From the NCBI GenBank assembly GCA_027919835.1, contig JANVFP010000040.1:62001-126000 (forward strand): a stretch of 64,000 nt of DNA, written 5' to 3'. The notes under the pieces are model-generated. The model did not search any database and was not told the DNA's origin. It worked only from the letters and a program-made list of their open reading frames with translations. Both the position numbers and the translations under genes were made by a program. This stretch comes from Lentinula raphanica. Taxonomy: Eukaryota > Basidiomycota > Agaricomycetes > Agaricales > Omphalotaceae. Positions 43,938 through 53,732 of the stretch are shown one piece after another; the first letter of the stretch is position 1; the number at the start of each line of letters is the position of its first letter.

Positions 43938-45471
43938 AATGCTCGAAGTGTTGGAGTCCCAGGCGGGCCAAGAAGCGTTGCTCATGCTTCCTGAACGGGC
44001 ATCCAAAGAACAAAGAACTCAACCAGCTCCTCTCCGAAGTTGTGCAAAGTGATGGTCAAGGAGACATTTGTATAATGCACGCTGTGGCCCAACATGAAAA
44101 TTATCGCATCTTTACCCCTGGAAGGGAAGCATCCTAAGTTAGAACAAGCCAGTGGTTGATGCTCTCAATCAGAACAGGCCCAGATACAAACAGTAGAAGG
44201 CAGAGGAGATGAAACTCAAAGCCCCGAATCCGATACGCAGAGTTCAAGTGAAGGTGTGTTTTTTCCGAATAACCTTTTTCTGCTATATTGACTGTTGACT
44301 TTCAGACAACCTGGAGACCGAAAAAGTCGTTCAACACCCTTTCCCTAGTCTCATGTCCCCCCGACCCTCTCATGGATTCTCGTGAAGTCCTCGATCTCAA
44401 GCCTACCGCTAAAAACCCATTTCATAACCGTTTCATCGTCCGTGATCACCGCTCGATCTTCCACGAAGCCATGTCTCTTGATCGATGCAATTTCGATGAT
44501 CCTAAATGGACAAAAAACGAAGAGAGAGGTGTTTAGAAGAAATGGTGTGGTGTGCCTGAGGTCTTCAAAAGACCCGATATCATTCATGCAAGCCATCTGA
44601 ACTTCGTTTGCTGTTTCTTCCATTGTTTTCCACACCGTCTGGAACTCCTTCGCTCGAAATTGGAGACGAGAAATCGCGTTCACTACGGTATTCTACCATA
44701 TCGCCGAATATGGTTGACATAGGGTCGCAATTACCGAGCAATGAACACATTGAGCGTCTTGCTGGTATCTTGCTCACTTACAACCTCATGAACGGTTAGA
44801 TTCCACCTTTAATGCTCCTCATTTCATTTTTCAAACCAAGAGTAGGTAACCAGGTACAATCAAGATCGGTGTCTTCGTCGTGAACCGTACAAGGTGGCGG
44901 TGCCAAAAGAAGCCCCGCCCCGATCATCACTTAGCGGGGAGGAGGTACAATCGAACAAGGATTGCCGAAGGGAACTGAGGGTGAGTGTAGCTCACATCCA
45001 TAATGAGATCAACGTATCGAATACCCTCTAGCGAAAGGCTTCGTACCGTGACCGTTCATATCGCAACATCGAGGTCTAAAAATCGTCGAAACCGTGGTGG
45101 CTTCGCATATCGTTTTGTAAAAGATCGACCGTTTTTTTACTTTGGCTGAAGTTTTTGTCGCCCATAAAAGCCTCGTAAGTTCTCCTGCTCTACTCATCAA
45201 CCTTGTCTTCATTATATGATTCATTTTTTCTTGTTCGTGTTTGTCTCCCAGGATTCTTGAAGTCGTTCAAGCCAAATGATCACAAACGATTATTCATCTT
45301 GATCCCATCGACAGTAGCAGGCAGAACCCTTCTTAATCCCATCCACCACGGTCCAAACTCAAATTTTCAGTCCTCACATCGTTTCCACATCGTCATCCAC
45401 ACGATAACTGCTGCCTCTTCACGACCCAAACATCTTTCTTCCTCAACCAGCTCTCTGACCCTCCCCAGTCA
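43938..45471. other. Decayed sequence downstream of the bromodomain gene
   Basis: Just after the stop, another frame reads MLEVLESQAGQEALLMLPER, and at 44300-44540 a plus-strand frame contains KNPFHNRFIVRDHRSIFHEA. These look like damaged coding pieces, but no family is recognised and frames are broken. Nothing is recognised in 44650-45470 beyond the 5' flank of the next gene. Confidence 0.35.
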
Positions 45472-45975
45472 ATGGCCAAACGACCCAAATTCATATTGCG
45501 CGCTCTCTACGCGTTTCGTCGGGCTCGCTCAACCTCGTCGGCGGATGGACCGGGTTACTTGTATGCATACGTCGATCACAGTCACCGATGGAAGGTCGGG
45601 ATGGCTCGCGATTTCGAACGGAGGAGGAGGGAATGGGACCAGCAGTGTCCTTGTGACGATCGGATCTGGATGGTCCCTATTGCTACGACGAGGAGACGTC
45701 GAGCAGGTGAGTCGAGTTACTGATCATTATCGAGATTCCGATTCTAACTTCGCTTTGGCAGAGTCGCTGGCGCATCTATCTTTGGAGCTTGAATGCTCTG
45801 ACCGACCGAAAGAATACTGTTCTAACTGTACGTTCCGCATTCTTCGAGTACCTCATCGCCAACGTTCCTTCCAGGCCGAAAACGACACATTGAGAAATTC
45901 GAATTCTCGGACGATTGGTTTTACGATTGGTTGACGATTATTCGTCCTATCCTCATCAGGTCATCGACGGCGTGA
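45472..45975 (+). CDS. Small T5orf172 (GIY-YIG-like) domain protein, paralogue B
   Basis: Exons 45472-45706 (235 nt), 45762-45827 (66 nt) and 45875-45975 (101 nt) encode 133 aa, exactly the exon lengths of paralogue A at 10.0-10.5 kb. Shared core: MAKRP...RRARST, then SADGPGYLYAYVDHSHRWKV, GMARDFERRRREWDQQCPC, RIWMVPIATTRRRRA, and after splicing RPKEYCSNCRKRHIEKFEF, ending WLTIIRPILIRSSTA. The GYLYAYVD...KVGMA...R...EW pattern fits the T5orf172/GIY-YIG-like fold. Intron 2 (47 bp) must be spliced to stay in frame. Function unknown; the basic N-terminus suggests nucleic-acid contact. Confidence 0.75.
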
Positions 45976-47069
45976 GGTAAATACTTCTTTTCTTCCTCAA
46001 AATCTTCTACTGACTCTCATCAGTTATAGTAACGGGGATCATATACATCATGTATTCAATTATTAGTGTAGTTTAGAACAACACGCACCGCTCTGCGAAT
46101 ACGAAAGACCAACAAAACATGCAACAATGTGTGAAATAAAAACTCTAAGCTACGTATCACAACGTTCGTGCTATTTCCTCTATTAACAAGCATGTGTTAG
46201 GCCTATGATGCTCGTACCGCATACGCACTGCTCGTATTGTGACTGAAACGACGCGATGCAGTCATTTCGGATGGTAAGCAAAAATTCTCCCTCAGAATGA
46301 GACTGCTGTGTATCTGATTTTCAATTCTCTGTTTGCAGAGCTAGTCGCGAGTGTCGTGAGTTTTCGATCTGATATACTCAAGCATTCAAAGGCTCATCCT
46401 CGTAACTCACATAGTCATTGTAGCCAATGGTTGTCATCATTGTCGCCAACGCCGACCGAGCGCCATTGGTAGAATCCTCGCAGCAACGTCAGACTCAATA
46501 GACGGAGTCGTCCAATCAAAAAGTTGAACGACCAATCATCGGAACAAAGCGAATCCTGCGATGGTCATGAATCCTACAATGCCATCGCATCTCTCGACAC
46601 CATACAACGGTTTTGCGACTGTTGATGAATTCGTGGAGGGCACTTACGAAGGTAAGGGTGTTTCGCCGTTTGAGCCCATACTGCTGGATCCGCTAATAAA
46701 CATCACCTGAACGGTTGATTAAACCGTGAATTGACCCTTCAGTTTACGCATCCAGTTTGCGAGCCATAAAAATATGACTGCTTGTACTTTCGACGTTCCG
46801 CGTTGTCCTTTCTAAAGACACTCAATAATACATGTTTTTTTTTTCCTTTAGTATATTCGTCTTCGTGAAATTGACAACAGCTGGTATCGGCAAATTTGAG
46901 AACGCATCGAGATAGGTATAATACTTGAAGGAAGGAAACTGCTCGGCCCCACCGACAGTGGGTCCCACAAGGGAACAGCCGAGCCCAATGAACGAGAGAA
47001 AGTCAAAATTGAGAATTGTAAATGGATCAAGGAGTCTTTTGATTAGCACAAGCTGTACAAAAAAGAGGA
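45976..47069. other. No gene recognised
   Basis: 1.1 kb downstream of the T5orf172 gene with only short frames. No match to the 3' flank of paralogue A was noticed. Confidence 0.5.
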
Positions 47070-47290
47070 ATAAGATACATCAAAATGGAACAGGACATCA
47101 GCAATGCAGAACGACAAACACACATAAGTGAAGAATCGGAACCAGAGGTTGCTCATTTTCTGTTGAACTCGAGGACCAATGAACAAAACTTACATGCCAT
47201 CTTGTTCAACTCAATCACGCATGTGTGTCGGTGCTAACAGGTGCAGGCCGTGTCTATACGACCCTACTCAGAGTGGAGCGGAACACAACT
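47070..47290. repeat. Dispersed repeat, partial copy 3
   Basis: Matches 26810-27057 (left part of copy 2). Shared segments include CATCAAAATGGAAC/CAGCAAAATGGAAC, GTGCAGGCCGTGTCTATACG and CCCTACTCAGAGTGGAGCGG. The similarity ends where copies 1 and 2 continue with ACAATATTTGACAT. Confidence 0.65.
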
Positions 47291-47358
47291 CAAGCGTTTA
47301 TTTATTCAGTCTAAGTCAAAATGAGAATGTCACGGTTCAGGATAGTATTATTCATATC

Positions 47359-47386
47359 TTTTTTTTTTTTTTTTTTTTTTTTTTTT
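47359..47386. repeat. 28-base poly-T tract
   Basis: Uninterrupted run of T on the plus strand, 70 bp to the right of the partial dispersed repeat. On the minus strand it is poly-A, which could be the tail of a retroposed transcript, but no recognisable body lies next to it. Confidence 0.9.
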
Positions 47387-47729
47387 GTATTCTTATGATA
47401 ACCGCTAGTAAGTAAGGCTAAGTACTAAGGCGCGGGGAGCAACTACTACTCCATCCTGTGCTTTTGGGTAAACTACTTCTATGTCTGTGTGTAAGGTATA
47501 GCTTTGGGTGAAATTGGATGTGTGTGCTTGTGTTTCGTACGTAGGGGCAATGCTCGGCTTTATGGCCTTGAGTATTATTCATATCATTGATCAAATGATC
47601 AGAGTACCCGACCACCTATATCGATTTTGTCCAGATTATGTCGTCATACTCCCAAGAGCTGCAGCGTACAGTCTTATCTTACTTTATCTTCTCTCGCAAG
47701 AATTCTGGCTCGCGAGACTAAGTATCTTG

Positions 47730-48140
47730 CCCTCATATATGGCAAGTCGACCAACCAGCTCATTTAATCGTACAACTTAGTTGGTGACATTCAACACTAC
47801 GGTAGACCAACGTCTACTCCTTCCCCCTCATTCAGTGAGCACGTACCCGTATACAATATCAAACATGCTGATATAGATACTCCAAATGGTTTTCTTGCAA
47901 GTTCTTACATTGTGAATTTCCGAATCGCTGAAACCTCTCGTCTGGACTAGACTACTGATGTCTTGATTCAATCCAGGATACAACATGATATCGGATTCGT
48001 AGTACCACCGATGCGAGAGAACGGTAAAGAACCGCCGTATGCTATGTATTGGTCCAAGAATACAATGAGCACAAACTGCTCCAGTACCTTCAAAACGTGC
48101 ACAGCGTAACGCTAAGCTCTTGAACACAGCCCAGTCTAGG
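47730..48140 (+). pseudogene. Decayed first unit of the secreted-protein/F-box tandem array
   Basis: At 47780-47870 the sequence GGTGACATTCAACACTACGG and ACCCGTATACAATATC matches the 3' end of the F-box gene (51780-51840). At 48030-48100 it shows CCGTATGCTATGTATTGG and CACAAACTGCTCCAGTAC, like 51470-51530 in the third secreted-protein copy. No open frame remains on the plus strand. The 116-codon frame on the opposite strand (48178-47828) is treated as a chance shadow. Confidence 0.5.
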
Positions 48141-48897
48141 TGACTAACTCGATTCAGCTCTCTGAGATCAGCTGCCATTCTCCCTCCAGTTCAAAGCTAG
48201 AGTAACATTGCTATTGGAGGATTGGAGGTGGATTCAAAGCCGTTCAAAGCCATATGGAAGCAAGGAAGATTTCCCATTGATTGGGACGAAAAGTGTATGC
48301 AGTGAGTGATTTACAGGACTGAAGGAACGGAAACGGATTTCCTGTGGGTAAGAAATAATTCATCTAACCCGTCGGTATAACATGAACAACAATTTCGACA
48401 AGGAGGAATATCACTCAATGACAACAGCACTCAACCAGCAGGATGGCCATCGATAATCAGCATCGCAATTCACAAGCGAGTTCATGCTCAAGATGCAGAC
48501 AGTGAAATCTCAACATGCCCCCAAACATAGAAGCTTAAGAGAGCGGCCGTTTGCAATTGTCCCCCCACTTTTTTGTCGATCAAAAATCTCTCTCTTCTGC
48601 TGGTCAAAGAGAGAACTTGGCTGATTCTTCGATCTACACACTTGTACGTCTCAACTTTCTAAAGCTCCGGCGCACATTGCATGTATCTGATCAACCTTTC
48701 AGGCCCTTGATCATACCATCTAGTACTCTGTCTCTTTCTAGAGCATTCGGCACCTTTGTTGGAATCATACGAACATTCGACGTTCCCCATCGTGTTTGGT
48801 CTCCGCTTCCGTATCACCCAAGCGTCATTCCCAATCAATCATCGAATTTTCAAGTCCCCCTTCCAACCCACTTCGCATTGCTCCCTGCTATCCACTC

Positions 48898-49570
48898 ATG
48901 CGCTTTTCTATCGCGTACCCAGCGTTCGCTATCCTCGCCCTTCTGTCTACCGTGACCTCGATGCCTACTCCTGATGTAAGCAGCACAGTTGTAACTTACT
49001 ACATGCCTTTGTTAACGATTCCTTACTCTCCGTGTTGTGATTGTGTATACCTAGGTTGACAGAGCTACACGCAACCAGCGCTTGACTCAGGATATCATAG
49101 CTTATATCAAAGAACGGAAGGCGCAGGACCCATCTCTAAGAATCACGATTGGCTTTAAGCCTCCATCGCCGTCGTATTCGTACTTCACTAAACAGGCGAT
49201 GCAGGACGCGGAAACCCGTGTCAAGAACGACTTGGAACACCCGTTTGGTTCTACGGCCAACCTTGTTTTCGACCCAGACCTCAAATACCCCTTCTCAATA
49301 GTGTACAAGACCATACAGTACACCTTGAGCTTGAAGAAGGGTTCGGACACACTGGCGGAATTCCAGGTCGCGTCTTCTCGGACCACACCCAAGAAAGTCG
49401 GAGATCAGCCGATTGTGGTTGTGGTCATGTCGGGGCCGGTCGACTCGGACAAAGAACACTACCCGTGGCCAGATTTTAATGATTGCGAGGAACAGGAACA
49501 GCTGCTTCTCGGTCTCGCCTCCCCCAGTGGCTCAGGAATGCAGCGAGAGAGCAGTGAACGATCCCAGTAA
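48898..49570 (+). CDS. Small secreted protein, paralogue 1
   Basis: Exon 1 (48898-48975) encodes MRFSIAYPAFAILALLSTVT then SMPTPD, a clear signal peptide with probable cleavage near TSM-PTP. Exon 2 (49055-49570) completes 197 aa in frame. The mature part contains DIIAYIKERKAQDPSLRITI, AMQDAETRVKNDLEHPFGS, YTLSLKKGSDTLAEFQVASS and a C-terminal DSDKEHYPWPDFNDCEEQEQ. It has only one cysteine and no known domain. Paralogue 2 lies 1 kb downstream with the same exon structure. Function unknown; secretion and tandem amplification would fit an effector-like or extracellular role, but this is inference. Confidence 0.7.
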
Positions 49571-50528
49571 TTATGTACATTGTAGACACCGTAATGATTT
49601 CACAAGCTTGAGCTCCGTCTCCACACTGTACACCATTCTATCGCCTTGAGATCCAAGTCGACCGCGGCCTAACCCGACCCGGCTCTCTGTTATCAGCCGC
49701 CATCTCTATTTCAAAGCTATCCTTGTTATTGGAGGAAATTCAAGGCTGTTCAACTTGGTCATATGGATGAAGGGAAAATCTCCTATCAATTGGGGTCAAA
49801 CCGTATGCAATGAGTGATTTACAAGGAGTTCTCTGGAGTTTTGGAGAGTTCTGGACTGTGCAGTGTGAAGAAAGGTGAAGAAGCGGTAGAGGGATATTCT
49901 GCGGGTAAGAAACTATTCGTCGAATCCGTCGGTCTAGTATGGCCAAGAGTGGTGGCCGACTCAATTGGCATAAGGATGGACACACTGATTCAAGATGCCA
50001 GTCACCGGTCATCGATATAACGACGATAATCAGCGCTTTAGCATCAATAATCGTCATAAGCGAGTCACTGATGCAGATGAAACTTCAGCTTCAGGCCTCA
50101 GGCTCAACGTTGCCTCAACGGGTGATATTGGATGCAGCCAACATCATAAAGGCGAGAGAACGTCTGCATTTTTCCCCTCACTTTTTGGTCGACCGAAAAT
50201 CTCTCTCTCTTTTGCTGGTCAAAGAGAGAACTTGGCTCATCTATCGAGTTACTTGTACGTCTCGACTTTCCAATGCTCCATCGCACCTTGCATGTACTCA
50301 TATGAACCACCTTCTTGGTTCCAGGCCCTTGATCATACCATTCAGTACTCTGCGTCTTTCTAGACCATTCACGGTGCACCATCGCTGTTGGGATTATACG
50401 AACATTTGACGTTCCCCGTCGCGTTTGTTCTCCGCTTCCTTCCTTTCAGAGCGTCATTTCAGATCACTGGCCTCAAATTTCCAAGTCCCCCTTCCAACCT
50501 GCTTCGCGTTCTCTGTTGTCCACCATTC
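49571..50528. other. Duplicated upstream region between the two secreted-protein genes
   Basis: Bases 49680-50528 are a diverged copy of 48160-48897. Shared elements include CAGTGAGTGATTTACA-like, TGGTCAAAGAGAGAACTTGG, GGCCCTTGATCATACCATT and AGTACTCTGCGTCTTTCTAG segments in the same order. The promoter was therefore duplicated together with the coding region. Confidence 0.7.
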
Positions 50529-51117
50529 ATGCGCTTTTCTATCCTGTATCCAACGATCGCTATCTTCGCTCTCCCATCTACCGTGGCCTCAATGCCTACT
50601 CGGGTAAGCAGCAATCAAATATCACGATGTACCTTGCACACCTTTGTTCATTTTTCCCTATGTTTATTCCTAGGCTGACGAGGCCACCATACGAAGAAAC
50701 CGGGCTTTGACCGAGCAGTCCATGGAATTTCTCCAACATGTTCTGGCACACAACCCGTCGAAGGAATTCACGATCATCTTTCGCCCCTATGCAAGAGACA
50801 CACACACAGTACGTAACTCAGATGCGATGCAGGACGCAGAAAATCGTGTCGAGCTCCAGTTGGCACAACATCTTGGTTATCCGCCCTGCCTTGTGTTCGA
50901 CTCGAACCACAGACACAGATATGACACTTACGAACAAGTGCGGAATCCAATCCAGTACACCTTGAGTGTCGATCCGACAATGGAATTCCGCGTCGCGTTG
51001 TTGACACAACGAGTGAACAACCATATAGTCAAAGTTGTGCTTATGTGGCCGTCCAAAGTAGAAGATGATTACCCAAGTTGTGAGGATTTGCAGGACCAGC
51101 TATGGCTGAACCCATGA
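50529..51117 (+). CDS. Small secreted protein, paralogue 2
   Basis: Exon 1 (50529-50603) gives MRFSILYPTIAIFALPSTVA then SMPTR, the same signal peptide as paralogue 1. Exon 2 (50674-51117) completes 172 aa. Corresponding parts: QSMEFLQHVLAHNPSKEFTI, DAMQDAENRVELQLAQHLG, NPIQYTLSVDPTMEFRVALL and a shorter end DDYPSCEDLQDQLWLNP. The two proteins are alike in layout but quite different in sequence, while their signal peptides and flanks are similar, suggesting faster change of the mature part. Confidence 0.7.
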
Positions 51118-51179
51118 TCCGAGTAAATATATAGACATTCTAATCCATACAACGATTGCAAAGCTTCAGCTCCATGTAT

Positions 51180-51669
51180 ATTTTATTTCTTGCGATGTAA
51201 GTCAACCAGCTCATCCAACCGAGCGACCACCTGCGACCACCTCTGAAAGGTTGGTGACATTCAACAACATAGGCCAACATCAACCTCCTGAAACATATAC
51301 ACCCATATTCAACACCTCGTTATTGCGAGATTCAGCCATGTTGATGATAGAGTGCTCACTACCCTTTGGGGTCACTTCATAGTGGAATATATACAACTAT
51401 TCGAGTTTAGGGTTGAGCTTGCGAGACTCTGCAACATGATCTCTGTGACGTATAGGGCCACCGACCCAACCGTATGCTATATGTGGGACAAACAGTCTAA
51501 TCAGATTACAACGAACATAAACTGCTCAAGTGACAAGGACGCATGTGCAGCTCATCGCTACGTAGAACATGATTACCCATCTTTTTACGAGATGATAGAA
51601 CAGCGAGTGCTTCTTCGTGAAGCGGCGCGCCGGAGCCCAAGTCGCCGCCTAGGTCGGGGACATATGTAG
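51180..51669 (+). pseudogene. Third unit: F-box 3' piece plus decayed secreted-protein copy
   Basis: Bases 51180-51410 repeat the end of the F-box gene (compare 51730-51950: AAGTCAACCAGCTC, TTGGTGACATTCA, GCGAGATTCA-CCATGT, CACTACCCTTTGGGGTCACT). From about 51410 a plus-strand frame reads FEFRVELARLCNMISV, then NCSSDKDACAAHRYVEHDYP and SFYEMIEQ, similar to the C-terminus of the secreted proteins (MEFRVALL...DDYPSCEDLQDQ). The signal peptide exon is missing, so it is a remnant fused to F-box-derived sequence. Confidence 0.55.
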
Positions 51670-51715
51670 ACAATCCAATCTATATGCTGTAGGGCCGTCT
51701 GCACAGTGTACAAGG

Positions 51716-53341
51716 CTATTCTATTGCTTTCAGATCTAAGTCAACCAGCTCTACCAACCGAGTGACCACCTCCGAAAGTTGGTGACATTCATAGGCCAAC
51801 GCTAACCTTCTAAAGCACACACCCGTATCCAACACCTCATTAGTGCGAGATTCAACCATGTCGACGATAGAGTATTCACTGCCCTTTGGAATCACTTCAT
51901 GATCTATCAAATACAACCATTCGAGTCGAGGTACGATGGGCTTTCGACCTTGCGTTTGCGAGCCGCAGATCTGAAGTCCACGCATGAGCAATTCAGTATT
52001 GAGGTTACAGTCGCAGAGTTTGAGGTGTTTGATAGTCGAGAACGCAGCAAGGACAGCAAGAAGATCCCTCGTACACATCATCCGAACGCGTATTAGCTCC
52101 AGCATCGACAGTGGAAACGAAGAGCGTGCTTCCATCTCAATAAGATGCTTTGAGAAGTCCGTAAAATCATCTCCTCCGAATATACTGTGATCGATGCGGA
52201 GAGTGACGAGAGCTGGGACGGTGATGAGCTGAACGAGGCGCGCCTCCTCTGCATCATCCCACTGTTCGAAAGACAAAAATTCCAGAGAAGAGAAAGTCAT
52301 GGGACCGGGGAACTTGACCAGTGCGTCGCGAAGATGTTCTGGGCATCGTACTAGTCGGCAATGGACCAAGGTAGGTAGACAGTTCCGGAGTATGTTCAGG
52401 TAGGAGCAGGCATCTGAGAAGGAGTAATTGCCGTCCTGGTTGAGTTCAAGATGAAGAGAGTGTAGCTGATTCAGAGGAAGGGGGAGGGTGAATATAACTT
52501 GAGTCAGGAAAGACTTCTGGTTATCGTGATACGTGGAACGAGGCAGTTTCAGCTTGACCGACCATAGCTGATGCAAGTTAAGAATCCTTGAGAATCCTTG
52601 ATGGTGTTGATGAGGCTTGAGAGTATCATTATGATGCTTTGGTGTCGTCACGTCTGGGTGAAGAGTCAGGTCCAGTTTTTCGAGAACGCAAAGCTTGGGT
52701 TGTTTGAAAAGGAAAGAAGAAAGGCACAGTAAAGAAAGAGTTAGAGTCAATGATCGGATACGATCACAAAATGGAAGGAGTTGATTGAAAACGTCGATTG
52801 AAGACTGGTAGTTTCGTCGGTGCAGCACCATCGAAACGTCCAAAGAAAGTGCCCCGCTACGTTTAAGCCAGGACGGAACCATCTGGATTTCGCGCATAGA
52901 GTTCGAACTTGCTCGACGCAGATTGACGTCTATTTCCCTCCAAAGCCTAGGTGTTCCCAAAGCTACTTTTCTCCATGTGAAGCAAACTTGGGATAGAGTA
53001 ATCTGAGCATTGACGCTCCTCCTTGATGCGCAACGTGTACTTTGATCCAGTAAACAGAATTCTTGAAATATGCTAGACAAGAGCTCGAAAGGCAATCGGC
53101 GAATTGGAGCGAGAACGTTGTTCATAGCAGCGAGATCTTGACGTTTGAGCTGAACCTGAGATTCGAGTTGAGAGATTTGGCTAATCAAAGAAGCTATTTC
53201 TTGCTCTATTGAAGCGATTTTTATTTGGAGAAACGAGGTGTCATCAGGAGAAATGCAAAGAGGAATGTCTTCGATTCGTTGTTGATGAAGATGCGCCATG
53301 AGTTCAGTCCTACGCGCAGACAGAGTAGTCAGCACAAGCAT
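51716..53341 (-). CDS. F-box protein with N-terminal coiled coil and leucine-rich C-terminal part
   Basis: Single-exon frame of 541 aa. Residues about 35-75 form a heptad-rich coiled coil (SFLQIKIASIEQEIASLISQ, ISQLESQVQLKRQDLAAMNN). The F-box follows at about 80-125 (IRRLPFELLSSIFQEFC...LSQVCFTWRKVALGTPRLWR). The remainder contains irregular leucine-rich segments (LCVLEKLDLTLHPD, QLHSLHLELNQDG, LKLCDCNLNTELLM). This architecture is very common in agaricomycetes, where it forms large families of presumed SCF adaptors. The 3' end has been copied twice into the neighbouring secreted-protein array. No frameshift seen. Confidence 0.78.
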   Translation of the reverse strand: MLVLTTLSARRTELMAHLHQQRIEDIPLCISPDDTSFLQIKIASIEQEIASLISQISQLESQVQLKRQDLAAMNNVLAPIRRLPFELLSSIFQEFCLLDQSTRCASRRSVNAQITLSQVCFTWRKVALGTPRLWREIDVNLRRASSNSMREIQMVPSWLKRSGALSLDVSMVLHRRNYQSSIDVFNQLLPFCDRIRSLTLTLSLLCLSSFLFKQPKLCVLEKLDLTLHPDVTTPKHHNDTLKPHQHHQGFSRILNLHQLWSVKLKLPRSTYHDNQKSFLTQVIFTLPLPLNQLHSLHLELNQDGNYSFSDACSYLNILRNCLPTLVHCRLVRCPEHLRDALVKFPGPMTFSSLEFLSFEQWDDAEEARLVQLITVPALVTLRIDHSIFGGDDFTDFSKHLIEMEARSSFPLSMLELIRVRMMCTRDLLAVLAAFSTIKHLKLCDCNLNTELLMRGLQICGSQTQGRKPIVPRLEWLYLIDHEVIPKGSEYSIVDMVESRTNEVLDTGVCFRRLALAYECHQLSEVVTRLVELVDLDLKAIE

Positions 53342-53732
53342 CTCAATTTTGATGGAAAGATACTAGCTTGATCTTTGAGGCGCGTAATTCTGAGCAGCTC
53401 GTGCGCGTGAAAGCACTGAAAGGTATTGAAGGATGAGAGGGAGAAGTCACAGTGCTTTAGCGCCCAACGTCACACTCATGTTAAGCGCTTAGAATCTATG
53501 TAACTTGTCCTTATGTAGATTCAGAAGATTGCACAGTACATTGTCAGTACTACAGTGAGCTGTGACACCATCGAGTCTCGCGTCGGATTGGTAAAAGGAC
53601 AGACGCTGAAACCAGGCTTTCATTGGACATTTATCAAGTTACAGACGGGGTATTGCAGGCGAATCCCAGGACAATTGCCGATACCTGCAAAAGATGGGAA
53701 CGAATGAAGACTCAGTATTTTAAATCTACAGC
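53342..53732. other. Intergenic, no gene recognised
   Basis: About 390 bp between the 5' end of the F-box gene and the 3' end of the CYP505 gene, both on the minus strand. No coding sequence or repeat recognised. Confidence 0.6.

Noticed and set aside
47828..48178. 116-codon minus-strand hypothetical protein
   Set aside because: The underlying DNA matches, on the plus strand, the secreted-protein copies near 51.4 kb, so the minus frame is most likely a shadow of a decayed copy.
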